Positions 12,495 through 24,841 are shown, counted from the stretch's first letter. The stretch is DNA of 64,000 nucleotides from Neurospora crassa OR74A (GCF_000182925.2 NC_026507.1:3038001-3102000); one strand, 5' to 3'. Numbers and translations: made by a program. The notes: generated from the sequence alone by a model not told the origin.

Positions 12495-14278
12495 ATGTCC
12501 AAGATCTTCACCCAGGCCGACGTCTCGTCGCATAGCAAACCGGACTCGCTCTGGATTGTCATTGATGGCGATGTCTACGATGTCACCAAGTTCGCTGACG
12601 ACCATCCCGGTATGTTTATGCGCGAAACTCCCTCCTCTATTTACCCCGAGGACGTAACCTAGAAACTGACCATTGTTTGTGGATCGGAACAGGCGGCAAG
12701 AAGATCCTCCAGAGAGTTGGCGGCAAGGACGCCTCCAAGCAGTTCTGGAAGTACCACAATGAGGGCATCCTCAAGAAGTACCAGGGCAAGCTCCAGATCG
12801 GCTCCCTAGATACCAAGCCCAAGGCCGCTGCTCCAGCGCCCGCTGCCGCTCCGGCCCCTGCTCCCAAGGCCGCCCCCAAGCCCAAGGCGTCAACCGCTTC
12901 CTCCTCTTCCCATGAGCAATCCGAGGCTCTCGAGCCCTTCGGCCAGCTTATCCCCTTTGCTGACCCCAGCTGGTACCAGAGCGTAAGTTGGAATCCATTT
13001 CCTTCCATGTGCCTCGGCTAATTCACTGTTTTGCTCCACTAGTACCACTCTCCTTACTACAACGAGACTCACGCCGCCCTCCGTGCCGAGATCCGCGAGT
13101 GGGTCGAGACCGCCATTGACCCCTATGTCACCGAGTGGGATGAGAAGAAGGAGGTTCCTGCTGAGATCTACAAGGAGATGGGCAAGCGCGGCTACCTCGC
13201 CGGTCTGCTGGGCACCAAGTACCAGAGCAACTATGTCGAGAACCCCATCAAGTCCGTCCCCGCCGAGAAATGGGATCTCTTCCACGAGATGCTCGTAACC
13301 GACGAGCTCTCTCGTACCGGCTCCGGTGGTTTCGTCTGGAACGTCATTGGCGGCTTCGGCATTGGCTGCCCTCCCCTCGTCAAGTTCGGCAAGAAGCCCC
13401 TTGTCGATCGCATTCTACCTGGCATCCTCAACGGTGACAAGCGCATCTGCCTTGCCATCACCGAGCCCGACGCCGGTTCCGACGTTGCCAACCTCACCTG
13501 CGAGGCCAAGCTTACCGAGGACGGCAAGCACTACATCGTCAACGGCGAGAAGAAGTGGATCACCAACGGTATCTGGTCCGACTACTTCACCACAGCCGTG
13601 CGCACTGGTGGCCCCGGCATGAACGGCGTCTCTCTCCTGCTCATTGAGCGCGACTTCCCCGGCGTGTCCACCCGCCGCATGGACTGCCAGGGTGTCTGGT
13701 CCTCGGGCACCACCTACATCACCTTTGAGGACGTCAAGGTCCCTGTCGAGAACCTGATCGGCAAGGAGAACCAGGGCTTCCGCGTCATCATGACCAACTT
13801 CAACCACGAGCGCATCGGCATCATCATCCAGTGCCTGCGCTTCTCGCGTGTCTGCTACGAGGAGTCGGTCAAGTACGCCAACAAGCGCCGCACCTTTGGC
13901 AAGAAGCTGATCGAGCACCCCGTCATCCGCCTCAAGCTCGCCCACATGGCTCGGCAAATCGAGGCCTCGTACAACTGGCTCGAGAACCTCATCTACCAGT
14001 GCGAGAAGATGGGCGAGACCGAGGCCATGCTCCGTCTCGGCGGCGCCATCGCCTCCCTCAAGGCCCAGGCCACCGTCACCTTTGAGTTCTGTGCCCGCGA
14101 GGCCTCCCAGATCTTCGGCGGTCTATCCTACTCCCGCGGCGGCCAGGGCGGCAAGGTCGAGAGGCTGTACCGTGATGTCAGGGCTTATGCCATCCCTGGT
14201 GGCTCAGAGGAGATTATGCTTGATCTTAGCATAAGGCAGAGCTTGCGCGTTGCCAAGATGACTGGTATGAAGCTTTAA
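12495..14278 (+). CDS. Acyl-CoA dehydrogenase with N-terminal cytochrome b5 domain
   Basis: Fusion flavoenzyme of 546 residues. Exons are 12495-12609, 12693-12982 and 13043-14278. Residues 1 to about 80 form a cytochrome b5 domain with the heme-ligand motif HPGG (37-40) and a second histidine in WKYHNEG. A flexible Ala/Pro/Lys linker follows. The rest is an acyl-CoA dehydrogenase that oxidises an acyl-CoA at the alpha-beta bond using FAD. Family motifs visible are CLAITEPDAGSD, GEKKWITNG and RRTFGKKLIEHPV, with a C-terminal PGGSEEIMLDL segment that places a glutamate at the catalytic-base position. A peroxisomal or cytosolic rather than mitochondrial site is possible, because no presequence is seen; the C-terminus MKL is not a clear peroxisomal signal. 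The ATG was chosen over an upstream in-frame TTG. Substrate chain length is unknown. Confidence 0.93.
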
Positions 14279-14837
14279 AGATAGGGAAAGGGGGGGTATC
14301 ATATTTGTTGTGTGATTTATTAGGGAAAAAAGCATATTGGGGTTAATGGTTGCTTTGGCTTTGCTTTTTTTCCTCTTTCATGGGTTTCTCTTATACTTTA
14401 TTATACCTGTCCACACTGTACTCCTATGCGGTATGTTTACAGATAAGCTTGAGACACAGCTGCAGAAGGCTGCTTACTTTAGAGCAAATCGAAGTGGTAG
14501 CATCGTTCGCTCAAAGTGCTTCCCATCTATGGATGTTCGTAGGATTTATCATGGGTCCATAGATTGAACAATTCTTGGCTCGTTGTTGAATTTAATCCTG
14601 TGCTAGTTGAACGGACATGCTTGGTACGTGCTGTCCTATGTATGTGTGGTAAGCGGTTGGCCTGAGGAACATTGCGGCGGGCTTAAAGTTGAGGTGAGTG
14701 CCGTAATTTAAAGGGAATCATAATCAAGTGTCATTTACAGCGAGATATCCCATGCAGTTTCAGCGAGTATGTGAGTTCAGTTGCTATTCTGCTTCCCATT
14801 TGATCACCTCGCTATCTCTGTGCCTTTCTCCTTTTAT

Positions 14838-14877
<40 letters not shown>

Positions 14878-15664
14878 CAAATCTCCACCATGTCTCGAAC
14901 AGCCTCACCTATCCATCCATCCATTCATCACTGCACGATCGGGGGACAAGCGGCATCAAACCTAGGTACCAAGTCCAATTCAGCACCGCTTGAGCAGAGA
15001 TTGTATTTTTGTAAGTAGTAGTAGTAGTAGTACAGGTGATCTATTTTTTGCTTTCCTCTTTCTTAGTTGCCTGAGCGTTGCCTGTGCCTGCCTATTCGAA
15101 TAGAACCCAAGTACAGACTTTTTATTTTATTTTCCTTCGCCAGCCGTCGAACTAGGCAGCACGTCTACCCGAACTGTGCTAACTTCTTCTATCTCTTCCT
15201 TTTTTTCCGTTTTCCGCTTTTCGCTTCCACGACACCCAGGAAATGCGAGGAATAAGAAGGGGAAAAGAAGAAGAAGAAGAAAAAAAAATAACAGGCCAAG
15301 CGATGAAAACGCTGCTAATTCAGAAATATGCCGCTGGGTTTGATGCAAGATGTGGAAACTCCACGAGAAATGACCGAACAACGATAAGCATATCCATGAT
15401 GGCGGCTTTGCAAAAAGAAGAAGAAAAAATTACACGTTACATACAAATACAAGAAGGGGTTTGTTTTAATGTCGCACGCTCCATCCGATCCTAGAATGTG
15501 ATATGTAGAATATGATTAGGGTGTCTATTATCCATAGCCTCCTTTTTCTTTTATGAAAGGACTGAAAACACATGTCAAGATGCATAACAACTCCTCGAGT
15601 CTCTCAGTAAGTGCAAGGCGACAACTTGCGTCCTTAGAATAGCATCATTATTAGCATGACAGCC
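14279..15664. other. Convergent intergenic region
   Basis: Holds the 3' ends of the plus-strand acyl-CoA dehydrogenase gene and the minus-strand Nab3-like gene. It contains a 37-T homopolymer, a short GTA repeat near 15015-15030 and GAA-rich tracts near 15265-15290 and 15415-15428. No gene is supported. Confidence 0.6.
14841..14877. repeat. Poly(T) homopolymer, 37 nt
   Basis: Uninterrupted run of 37 T on the given strand, in the convergent intergenic space. The length may be inexact because such runs assemble poorly. Confidence 0.9.
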
Positions 15665-18643
15665 CTACGGAGCAATGCGTCTGAGCTGGTCAAGAAGCTT
15701 TTGTGCTTGTTGGGCATCATAGCCCGTCGGGGCCGGGGGTGCAGAACCGACCCCATATGCTGGGACGTCGCCATAACTTGGAGCTCCCGGATTGGCGGCG
15801 CTCCTCAGGTTTCCGAGCAAAGCATTGATGTCGATCTGGGCAGCTTGGGCAGCTGCAGGAGCCGGCGGGGCCGCGCCATAGGGCATGGCTGGATGAGGCG
15901 GCTGCGGAGCCGTACCTTGAGATTGTGTCAAAGTGGCCAGGAGTGCGCTGAGGGATTCGTTGTTGAGCTGACCAACCACGCTCGAGATGTCTTGCACTGG
16001 GGCATGCAGCTGCTGTATTTGAGGTGCCGGAGCCGGAGGGATGGCGTAGGGCTGCTGTTGGTATGGATAGCTGACGGGAGGTGGAACCTCTGGGCGATAC
16101 CCGTGGCCATAATTGTTGACTGGGTAGGTAGGCGGCGGCTGCGGCGGCTGGATGCGCTTCTTGTCTACCACCAACGCAGCAGCCTGATGCGGCGTTACCT
16201 TATAATCGTCGAAGTTGATGCTGGTGGCGGTCCGAGTAAACACCCGAATGTCGAGCTGTTGTTTGCCGGGCGAATTAGGGTCAAGAAAACTGACCGCATG
16301 CACGCCTTCCACCATCTGACGTTGTATCAACGGCTCCCGGGGAAAGCGCGGATTCGCGTAAATTACATTTGTCCTCAGCCCATATGAATGGAAGACGCTC
16401 TGAACCCACGAGACGAACTCCTTATGTACGTCTCCAAGGAGGACGAGCTGAACATCTGGAACATCGGCTCCGTAGCGGAAAGGCATGTCAAGCTCTTCGC
16501 TAGATGGCACGCGCCGATGCGGGCTGTCGTCTCTGCGTCGATAGCCATTATCATAGTAGCGGACTGATGGCGGCGATCTGGATCGGCGGCTGTCATATCC
16601 AGGGCCAAAGTCACGGTCTCTGGAGCCCCTAGCATATCGGCCGTCTCGGCTTCCTCGGTGAGGAGAAGGTGAGCGCCCAGGACCCGGGCGGTAGTCATCT
16701 CTACGCCAGCCCGGATCCCTCGCCTCATAGCGGTCTCTTACACGGCTATCACGTGGCAAGCGGCGGTCAGGCGACCGCTCTCGCTCACGTTCACGGTCGC
16801 GCTCAGGGTGTTCTTTCCGAGTTCGATCCTGTTTCTTGGATATCTCCAAATCTTCGAGACGGTTAGCTCGCAGTCATCTTCCCCCAAGTCGCTACACCCT
16901 ACACAACAAAAAAGATGGAATTTTAGGCCTAAAGGTGGTGGTAACAACTGCTAGGAGTAAATCCACTTACTGATTGCACGTCCACCGAGTTCGACGTCGC
17001 GGCACCCACGAATAGCAGCAAGACCTTCCTCAATGGTATGATATTGTACGAAACCATATGCATTCTTCAAAGAGATCTGTGCAAGGCGTCCGAACTTGCT
17101 AAAGACATCGAAGACTTCGCGTTTTGAGACTCTCTCACACGATAAGTTACCTACACTACAGGTCAGGACATGTCACCGCCAAACAAGACAAGCGAGTGTT
17201 GCACTTACCAATGAAGATACGCGAGCCTTCAGGGAATCGTTGCTCCCATCTAGCCTCCAATGTGTACTGCCTCTCATCGGCAAGGAACTTTTCGTAGTCT
17301 TGATCGCTTGCTGGCGCATAAATGTTGCTTATGTGAGAGTTACCAGGCCCCGGAAGATGTCGGGAGTTATGCGCGGATGCGTAGGGTTGGGTTGGAGCAT
17401 TATTGAAGGTATTGGGTGGAATGGGAGGCAGAGATGAGATGGCTTCATTGCCGATACCGGAGCCGCCAGGTGGCATGTACGCAGTACGTGGTGTCCCAGG
17501 TCCAACGCTGGGAGATGAGCCTTGGGCATGTACAGAGTTATGGGGTCGGGGATGAAAGTGATGGGCCTGAGGTGGGATGGCAGGTAGGCCGCCTTGAGGT
17601 TTAGGTGGAAGCGAAGCAGAATGGGAAACATTCAAGGTGCTTGGCCCGTTCTGAGAAGTTTGAGTGGCAGGCGGTTTGGCTGAAGCAGCTGCTACAGATG
17701 AGGCAGAAGCCGTGGTGGGGGATGCGGCAGCTCTGGCCGTGATGTTGTCCACGAGCTTCTGGATATCAACGGCAGTGTCATCATCTTCATTTGCCGGGGT
17801 CGGGCTATTTGAAGCGGCAGCAGAGTCTCTAGAAGAGGGCTGGACATCAGGAGCAGGAGGAGCATCTGGCATTTGGATCTCGCCGCAATCTGGTGCGGAA
17901 GGCACCTCGGCCATGGAAGAAGTGCCGCTGGGCGCGGCATCGGGTACAGGATCGGGATTTGAGCTTTGGAGATGCTGATGGGGGGCGGCGGGAGCGAAAT
18001 CAGATGGCGCATCTAGAGACGGAAGCGATTCGTTGGTCTGGGCTGGGAGCTGCTCGGCTTCAGAATGGGGCTGGGTTTGGCTTGTGACTTTGGCTGGAGG
18101 AGACGATGAAGGATCAGAAGGAGGGGCAGGTGCAGTGGAAGGCTGAGTCTTTGAAGGTTCAGGCGTGGAAGAATCATTCATCTTAGTTTCTGAAGCCTTT
18201 GATACATCTGGCTGCGCCTCGTCGGCCTCACCTTCACCTTGGTCTGTGGGCGAATCAAAGGTGTGCGCATAATCATCGCTGCCCGTCTCTGGCTTGTTCC
18301 CCTGCTCCTGGCCCTGTTCCTGCCCGTCCTCATCATACGCATCAAGGCTGTCGTCATCATCTTCCGAATACTCGCCGGCAACTACTATGGTGTCGGACAC
18401 ATCGGAAGACTCTTGGACCGGCTCTGGCATGGCGGGCGAAATGTACGAGTTGTACGAGGGTTGAGACGTAAGGGTCGGATTGGTTAATTGACTGGTTAAT
18501 TCCTCAACTACCGCGTCAATAGCGGCAGCGTGGTCCTGTAGCCTTGGGACCAGGGTCGGCGAGGTGCTGTGGAGGGCGATTGGCTTGGGCGAGAGAGGAT
18601 CTAGATCGGCAGAGGCAACAACTTCTGGCGTCTGCCCGGGCAT
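15665..18643 (-). CDS. nab3: Nab3-like nuclear RNA-binding protein
   Basis: RRM protein resembling yeast Nab3, which with Nrd1 and Sen1 directs transcription termination and processing of short and non-coding RNAs in the nucleus. Minus-strand exons are 18643-17209, 17150-16971 and 16866-15665, giving 938 residues. Residues 1 to about 470 are acidic then Ser/Pro/Ala/Gln-rich and probably disordered. The RRM (about 474-545) contains RIFIGNL, VSKREVFDVFSKFG and KNAYGFVQY, closely matching Nab3. An Arg/Asp/Ser-rich stretch (about 550-660) follows. A second fold (about 676-775, starting VQLVLLGDV) matches the anticodon-binding-like region of Nab3, and a Pro/Gln/Ala-rich tail ends the protein. The acceptor of intron 2 (GCGAG) is weak but is the only one found that keeps the frame. 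The start codon is the first ATG of the long frame. Confidence 0.88.
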
Positions 18644-19887
18644 CAAGGGGGATTAGAATAGTTTGAAGGGTTGGCTGGGTCTTGTTGCGAGGACGGTGAG
18701 AAGCGGTAGCGACGTGGGGCAATAACGGAAAGTGATTGGGATCGCAAGAGGTCTTGTTCCCTGAAGTTGAAGAAGGTGGCCAGAGCAAGTTGTTTGGGCT
18801 TGTAACTGGTGAGATGGAGCAACGTGGTTTGGACCTTGAAACGCTGTTTGGAGGTTTCGCCTAGATCACCAAACTGAAAGTGAACTAAGTAGGTGAGAGG
18901 AGAAGTGGGACAAGAGCTATAGTGGGTTTTGACCTTTGTTGGAGAGAGCAGCACCGCAAGGGCGACGAGGTTGATGGCTTGGAGTGGGCTGTAGTGTAGT
19001 GTCGCAGCGAGATGGATGTAGCTGCGTGAAGGGCAATGCACCTGAAGTAATGGGAAACAGAAGTTGAGCTGAGCTGCAACTAAAGTCAAAGAATAACAAT
19101 GTTTGGAGAAACGAGTTTGCAGAAGTGCAAGTGGAAGAAGGGGAATGCCGCGAAAAAGAAGTCACGGTAGTCAGAACCGATCGCGTTCTCCAATTGCGGG
19201 GCGGAAAGAGGGAGGGAGCGGAGGAACAAAAAGCGGAGAGCGGCGGACGGAGCTTCGTTCTCTGTTCTTCCAGGTTTTCTTGTGTAGAGGTAGCCTTATC
19301 TGGACGCGTCGGATGAGGGCCACACTGTTAAATCGCTGACTGTTCAATCGCAAAGACCGAGCTTGAGATGAAGGTGAAGAAGCTGCCAACAGGAAGGAGT
19401 AGACAAGGTGAAAGATGTGTCAGTGTTGAAGTCAGGTTTTGATAAGGAAGCCCATGATTGAAGGACGGTACGTTCGGGTCGACAGGCTGAAAATACCGGG
19501 AGAAGACACACAGAAATTGGGGGATGGGAAGCTCTCTTGGCATCTCCGAGAGGTGGGGCTTCTGCAAGGCTAGGTGATCCAAAGAAATTCTTGACGAAGT
19601 GGAAAGCAACGGAAACTGATGAAAGTGGGGGGACGGTGGGCTCCACCTTGCCGTGTGTTACATAGGTTTGTGTACACTACACTAGTGCCGCGGCCCCGGC
19701 AGTGGGGTTGCATGCCGGGCCAAACCGGCAGGCACTGCACCTGGCCCAGAGGCATCTCTACCACTTACACCCGACTGATTAATTCCATCGGATCGATGTT
19801 GGTGAGAAGATATTCCGAGCCTCCACTGCCAATACACCAAATTCTGGGTTCCGCCGGGTCGTAGATGCAAATAGCTGCCTGGACACA
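18644..19887. other. Divergent promoter region, Nab3-like and GGQ hydrolase genes
   Basis: The region lies between two genes transcribed away from each other and so should hold both promoters. A GC-rich imperfect inverted repeat (around 19685-19740, CCGGCAGTG and matching CACTGC/GCCGG segments) stands out. No coding gene is supported. Confidence 0.5.
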
Positions 19888-20643
19888 ATGAACAGCATCA
19901 GGATGAGGCTCCTTGCCAGCCTCTCACCCATGGTCCGCATGCGCCCTGCTTGGGCCCTGAATCCAAGTGCCGCGATAGTGACTACCAGTAGACGGCTGGT
20001 CCGACATCAAGCATTTGACGCTGGGTTTGACCCAGAAGAGCTAGCCGAAGCACGCAGGTGGCACAAGTCATTCCATCCAAGCACTCTTCCACAAGGCGAC
20101 ACCTCCTTTTCACGCTCCAGCGGGCCCGGAGGCCAGCATGTAAACAAGTTAGTCGTAGCCTTCACTTAGCTGCCGTCATGCCAGGTATTTGTCCATCCAG
20201 ATTGACACTTCCAATAGGACAGAGACAAAAGCAACAACTACATGGCCCATCTCGAAACTCATCGCTCATCTTCCCAAGATCTTACATGCCGAACTTCGAC
20301 ACTCAAAATACTATACCAGGGGCAATGACTCTATAACTATACAGGCACAGACCGAGCGCAGCAGAAGTGCCAATCAAGCAGAGAACCACCAGAAGCTATA
20401 TGACGAACTCATAAATCTGTACGCGAAGACGGTCCCCGCAGAGTCGAGTCCCGACAAAGCACGTAAATATGAGGCACTGTATGTTTTCTTCGGCCCATCC
20501 AAACTATCCTTTACGTATTGTAGATCCACCCTGACGCTGGAGTCACTTACAGAAAGAAAACTGCAAGAGAGACTCGACTGAAGGAGAAAAAATTCCTCAG
20601 CTCCAAGAAACAGTCCAGGAAGAGCGGAGGGTCAGACTACTAA
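19888..20643 (+). CDS. Mitochondrial ICT1/Pth4-type peptidyl-tRNA hydrolase (GGQ protein)
   Basis: Codon-independent release factor relative. In this family the GGQ loop hydrolyses peptidyl-tRNA on stalled mitochondrial ribosomes. Exons 19888-20147, 20218-20478 and 20553-20643 give 203 residues. An N-terminal Arg/Met/Ser-rich segment without acidic residues looks like a mitochondrial presequence. The catalytic motif SSGPGGQHVNK is near residues 77-87 and is interrupted by intron 1 within the final Lys codon. The last exon encodes a Lys/Arg-rich tail (KKTARETRLKEKK) that in ICT1 inserts in the mRNA channel. It lacks the codon-recognition domain of true RF1, consistent with length. Its closest named relatives are yeast Pth4/Rso55 and human ICT1 or C12orf65; I cannot separate these by eye. 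Confidence 0.88.
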
Positions 20644-21481
20644 ACTAAGTGTTAGGACAATTGTGCAGTGGTGCGTCGCGTGTTGCAAACGGACGGAAAC
20701 CAAATATCTCAAAACACCCCAAGCTATGTGGCTGAATGATGGAAGTTTATATCTTTGCGTGGTTAAGAACCAGTGACCTCCTCGAGGTGAGGTCGAGGAT
20801 GAGACGCCTCTGGTCGGTTATCATTTCTATTACTGTTTGACCTGCACATAGCGATCAAGAGGGTGTCAAGGGGTTTGATCGTTGTAGCCAGGTTATCGTT
20901 ACTCTCAGGTAAACTAATTTGGGCTTCTAGACCAATTAGAAGGCCGTCAACAGCTGAAAGGACCCACTCCTGGCTTTTACGAGCTGTAACGGCCTGTCAC
21001 TGTACGTCTCAGAACTAAACTAAACCCCCCAAGTATAACGATTTTGGTGTAGCTCGCCGTCAAAATCTGATCGAAATCGTAATGCGAAGGTTGATCGTTA
21101 CTCCCATATAAATCTGCACTGTTACCGTGGTCCTGAACGTTATAGTCAGAATATCGTTATATGGCTGATCGTTATGTGCAGGTCAAACAGTATCACCCCG
21201 ACCCCGTACCTGACGTATGTGATCCGTGCATTGCCCTTGTCCCTGCCAGAGCCGCAGGACGCTTGACTGGAAGCGGTAAGGCTGGCAGCCAGAACAATCT
21301 TACCGCCCGGCAGAATTATCGGTGGGCATAATTTTTTTGGGCCCTTGATGGCCAGCCGTCTCGACTGTCGGGTCGCCTCTGCCTGCTGTCTGACCCGAGT
21401 CCGTCTTGAGTTGGAGGAACTTGGGTCTCTCTTGCTCCTCTTGACAAGTGTGACAGTCCGGATCTGCCACCAGTCTTCACC
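20644..21481. other. Intergenic region with inserted inverted-repeat element
   Basis: Contains the 3' end of the GGQ gene, the MITE-like element at 20833-21190, and the short leader of the Kre33 gene. No coding sequence is seen. Confidence 0.6.
20833..21190. mobile_element. MITE-like element with TA target duplication
   Basis: A 358-bp non-coding element bounded by 25-bp terminal inverted repeats, CTGTTTGACCTGCACATA... at 20833-20857 and its complement at 21166-21190. The arms differ by one base, a G/A difference. A TA dinucleotide flanks each end (20831-20832 and 21191-21192), as expected for Tc1/mariner-type insertion. The interior has no reading frame and carries repeated ATCGTTA/TAACGAT words on both strands. 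It is non-autonomous, so any transposase would have to come from elsewhere. I do not recognise the family. Confidence 0.8.
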
Positions 21482-24400
21482 ATGTCACAAAAAGTCATGT
21501 TAGTTCTTCGTCTTCTGTTATCAATGTTCATCGTGTCTCGGGGCTAACCAATTGCTTTCTTTTCGTGCAGTGACTCGCGCATTCCTGCGCTCATTCGCAA
21601 TGGCATGCAGGAGAAGAAGCGTAGCTTCTTCGTCGTCGTCGGCGACCACTCCAAGGAGGCCATTGTTCACCGTATGTCGACTCCCTCGTCCCAAGATCCT
21701 CTACCCTCGACCGCGACTGCCTTCCCCCGATAATCTACCTACCGGTGATGGCTGACGTCCAGCTTTCCAGTTTACTACATCCTCTCCAATGCGAACATGA
21801 AGCATAACAAGTCCGTCCTCTGGGCGTACAAGAGCAAGCTTCTCGGCTTCACAAGTCATCGCAAGAAGCGCGAAAACAAGATCAAGAAGGAAATCAAGCG
21901 TGGCGTTCGCGAGGCCAACTCCGAAGACCCTTTCGAACTCTTCATCTCCCTCAACGATATCCGATATGTCTACTACAAGGAAACCGAAAAGATTCTCGGT
22001 AACACCTACGGCATGTGCATTTTGCAAGATTTTGAGGCCATGACGCCCAATATCCTAGCCCGTACGATCGAAACTGTCGAAGGTGGCGGCTTGGTCATCC
22101 TGCTCCTGAAGGGCATGAACAGCTTGAAGCAGCTTTACACTCTTTCCATGGACGTACATTCGAGATACCGAACCGAAGCCCACGACGACGTTGTTGCGAG
22201 GTTCAACGAGCGCTTTATCCTTTCCCTCGGCAGCTGCGAGTCCTGCTTGGTTGTCGACGACGAGCTTAACGTTCTCCCCATTTCGGGCGGCAAGGCTGTC
22301 AAGGCGCTACCACGCCCTACCGACGACGAGGAGGTCAACCCTGCAAAGAAGGAGTTGGAGAAGATCAAGGAGTCGCTTGAGGATACTCAGCCCATCGGAT
22401 CGCTCGTCCAGCTGGCCCGTACAACTGACCAGGCCAAAGCGCTGCTCACCTTCGTCGATGCTATTGCGGAGAAGACTCTGCGCAACACAGTTACGCTGAC
22501 TGCGGCTCGTGGTCGTGGTAAATCCGCTGCGATGGGTGTCGCTATTGCGGCCGCCGTCGCTTACGGTTATAGCAACATTTTTATCACGTCTCCTTCGCCA
22601 GAAAACTTGAAAACATTGTTCGAGTTTGTCTTCAAGGGATTCGACGCTTTGGACTACAAGGACCATGCCGACTACTCCATCATCCAGTCGACGAACCCCG
22701 AGTTCAACAAGGCCATCGTTAGAGTCAACATCCACAGGAACCATCGCCAGACCATCCAGTACATCCGCCCCCAAGACGCCCATGTCCTTGGCCAGGCTGA
22801 ACTGCTCGTCATCGATGAAGCTGCTGCTATCCCTCTGCCCCTCGTCAAGAAGCTCATGGGTCCTTATCTTGTTTTCATGGCCTCCACCATCAGTGGTTAC
22901 GAGGGTACTGGCCGCTCACTCTCTCTCAAGCTTATCAAGCAGCTTAGGGAGCAGTCGAGGACTGGTGCCGGCGTTAAGGACGCCGTTGAGGTCGACAGGA
23001 CAAGTGGCAAGGCGGCTAAGGACACAGAGACCGTTTTCACTGGTGGTCGGTCGCTCAAGGAGATCACTCTTTCTGAGCCCATCCGTTACGCCCAAGGAGA
23101 TCCGGTTGAGAAGTGGTTGAACACTCTCCTCTGCCTGGACGCCACGCTGCCCAGGTCCAAGCTCAACACTCAGGGATGTCCCGATCCCTCTCAGTGCGAG
23201 CTGCTCCATGTCAACCGTGACACCCTCTTCTCCTTCCACCCTGTTTCCGAGAAATTCCTGCAGCAGATGGTTGCGCTCTATGTCGCCAGTCACTACAAGA
23301 ACTCGCCCAACGACTTGCAGCTTATGAGTGATGCTCCGGCCCACGAGCTCTTCGTTCTTACTGCTCCTATCGTTGAGGGCAGGCTACCCGAGCCGTTGTG
23401 TGTGATCCAAGTTTCTCTCGAGGGTAAGATTAGCAAGCAGAGCATTCTCAACAGCCTCAGCAGGGGCTCGCAACCTGCGGGTGATTTGATCCCCTGGCTT
23501 GTCAGCCAGCAGTTCCAGGACGATGAGTTCGCCTCGCTTTCTGGTGCTCGTGTGGTCAGAATCGCTACCAATCCTGACTACGTGTCCATGGGCTACGGCT
23601 CGAGGGCGCTTCAGCTGCTTGTGGACTACTACGAGGGCAAGTTTGCCAACCTTTCCGAGGAGGCTGGCACTGTCGTACCTAAGAGTGCTCCCCGGGTGAC
23701 GGACGCTGAACTTGCAAACGCCAGTCTCTTTGATGACATCAAGGTTCGCGACATGAACGAGCTCCCGCCCCTTTTCGCTAAGCTTGCCGAGCGTCGCCCC
23801 GAACCCCTCGAGTATATTGGTGTCAGTTACGGTCTTACCCAACCGCTCCACAAGTTCTGGAAGCGCGCTTCCTTTGCGCCAGTATACTTGAGGCAAACTC
23901 CCAACGATTTGACCGGCGAGCACACTTGCGTCATGTTGCGCCCTCTTGGTGATGGCACTGACCCCAGCTGGCTGGGCGCTTTCGCCAACGACTTCCACCG
24001 CCGTTTCCTCTCTCTGCTGTCTTACAAGTTCCGCGAGTTCCCGGCCATCTTGGCGTTGACCATCGAGGAGTCTGCCAGTGTCGGTGCCAAGCTGGACCCT
24101 TCCAACGAGCCTACACCGTTGGAGAAGGCGGAGTTGGACAAGCTCTTGACGCCCTTTGACCACAAGCGTCTTGAGAGTTATGCCAATGGCCTCCTTGATT
24201 ACCATGTCGTTCTCGATCTTATTCCCAGCATTGCACAGCTTTTCTTCGAGGGCCGTATTAGGTCAAACCTCCAGCTCAGCGGTCTTCAGCAGGCCATTCT
24301 GCTGGCCATCGGTCTCCAGCGCAAGGAGATTGATGCCATTGCTGGAGAGCTCACTCTGCCGTCCTCCCAGCTTCTGGCTATCTTCATCAAGATCATGCGC

Positions 24401-24841
24401 AAGATCAGCACGCACCTTGCGTCACTGGTTGAGGGTGCTATTGCCAAGGAGATGCCTCAACAGATCGGCGTCTCGGCCGAGAACGCCTCTGCCGCTCACG
24501 ATGACGAGATTATTGAGAACAACTTCGTGCCCCTTGACCAGAACCTGGATGACGAGCTTGCCGAAGGTGGAGACCAGGCCATGAAGGCCATCAGGGCCAA
24601 GCAGAGAGAGCTCATTGACTCCCTTCCCCTGGATCAGTACGAGATCGACGGAGGAGATGCTGAGTGGAAAGAGGCTGAGAAGCGGGTCGCCAAGGCTACC
24701 AAGGAAGGAAAGTCCAACCCGCTTGTCAGTGTCAAGACCAAAAAGCGCAAAGCCGAGCCCGTGTATGAAGAGGAGAAGTCTGAGAAGAGGGATAGGGGTG
24801 ACAAGAAGGGCAAGAAGGTCAGACACGACAAGAGGAAGTGA
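21482..24841 (+). CDS. kre33: RNA cytidine acetyltransferase Kre33/NAT10
   Basis: Nucleolar ATP-dependent enzyme that makes N4-acetylcytidine in 18S rRNA and, with adaptors, in some tRNAs; essential for small-subunit assembly in yeast. Exons 21482-21498, 21571-21671 and 21771-24841 give 1062 residues, close to the yeast 1056. The first exon encodes only MSQKV plus two bases. The strongly conserved block KSVLWAYK...HRKKRENKIKKE begins near residue 52. A Walker A-like loop, TAARGRGKSAA, is near 282-292. VIDEAAAIP is the helicase motif II. A GNAT acetyl-CoA loop, ATNPDYVSMGYGSRAL, is near 634-650, and the Lys-rich C-terminus suits nucleolar localisation. No domain is missing. Identification is very secure. 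Confidence 0.96.
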
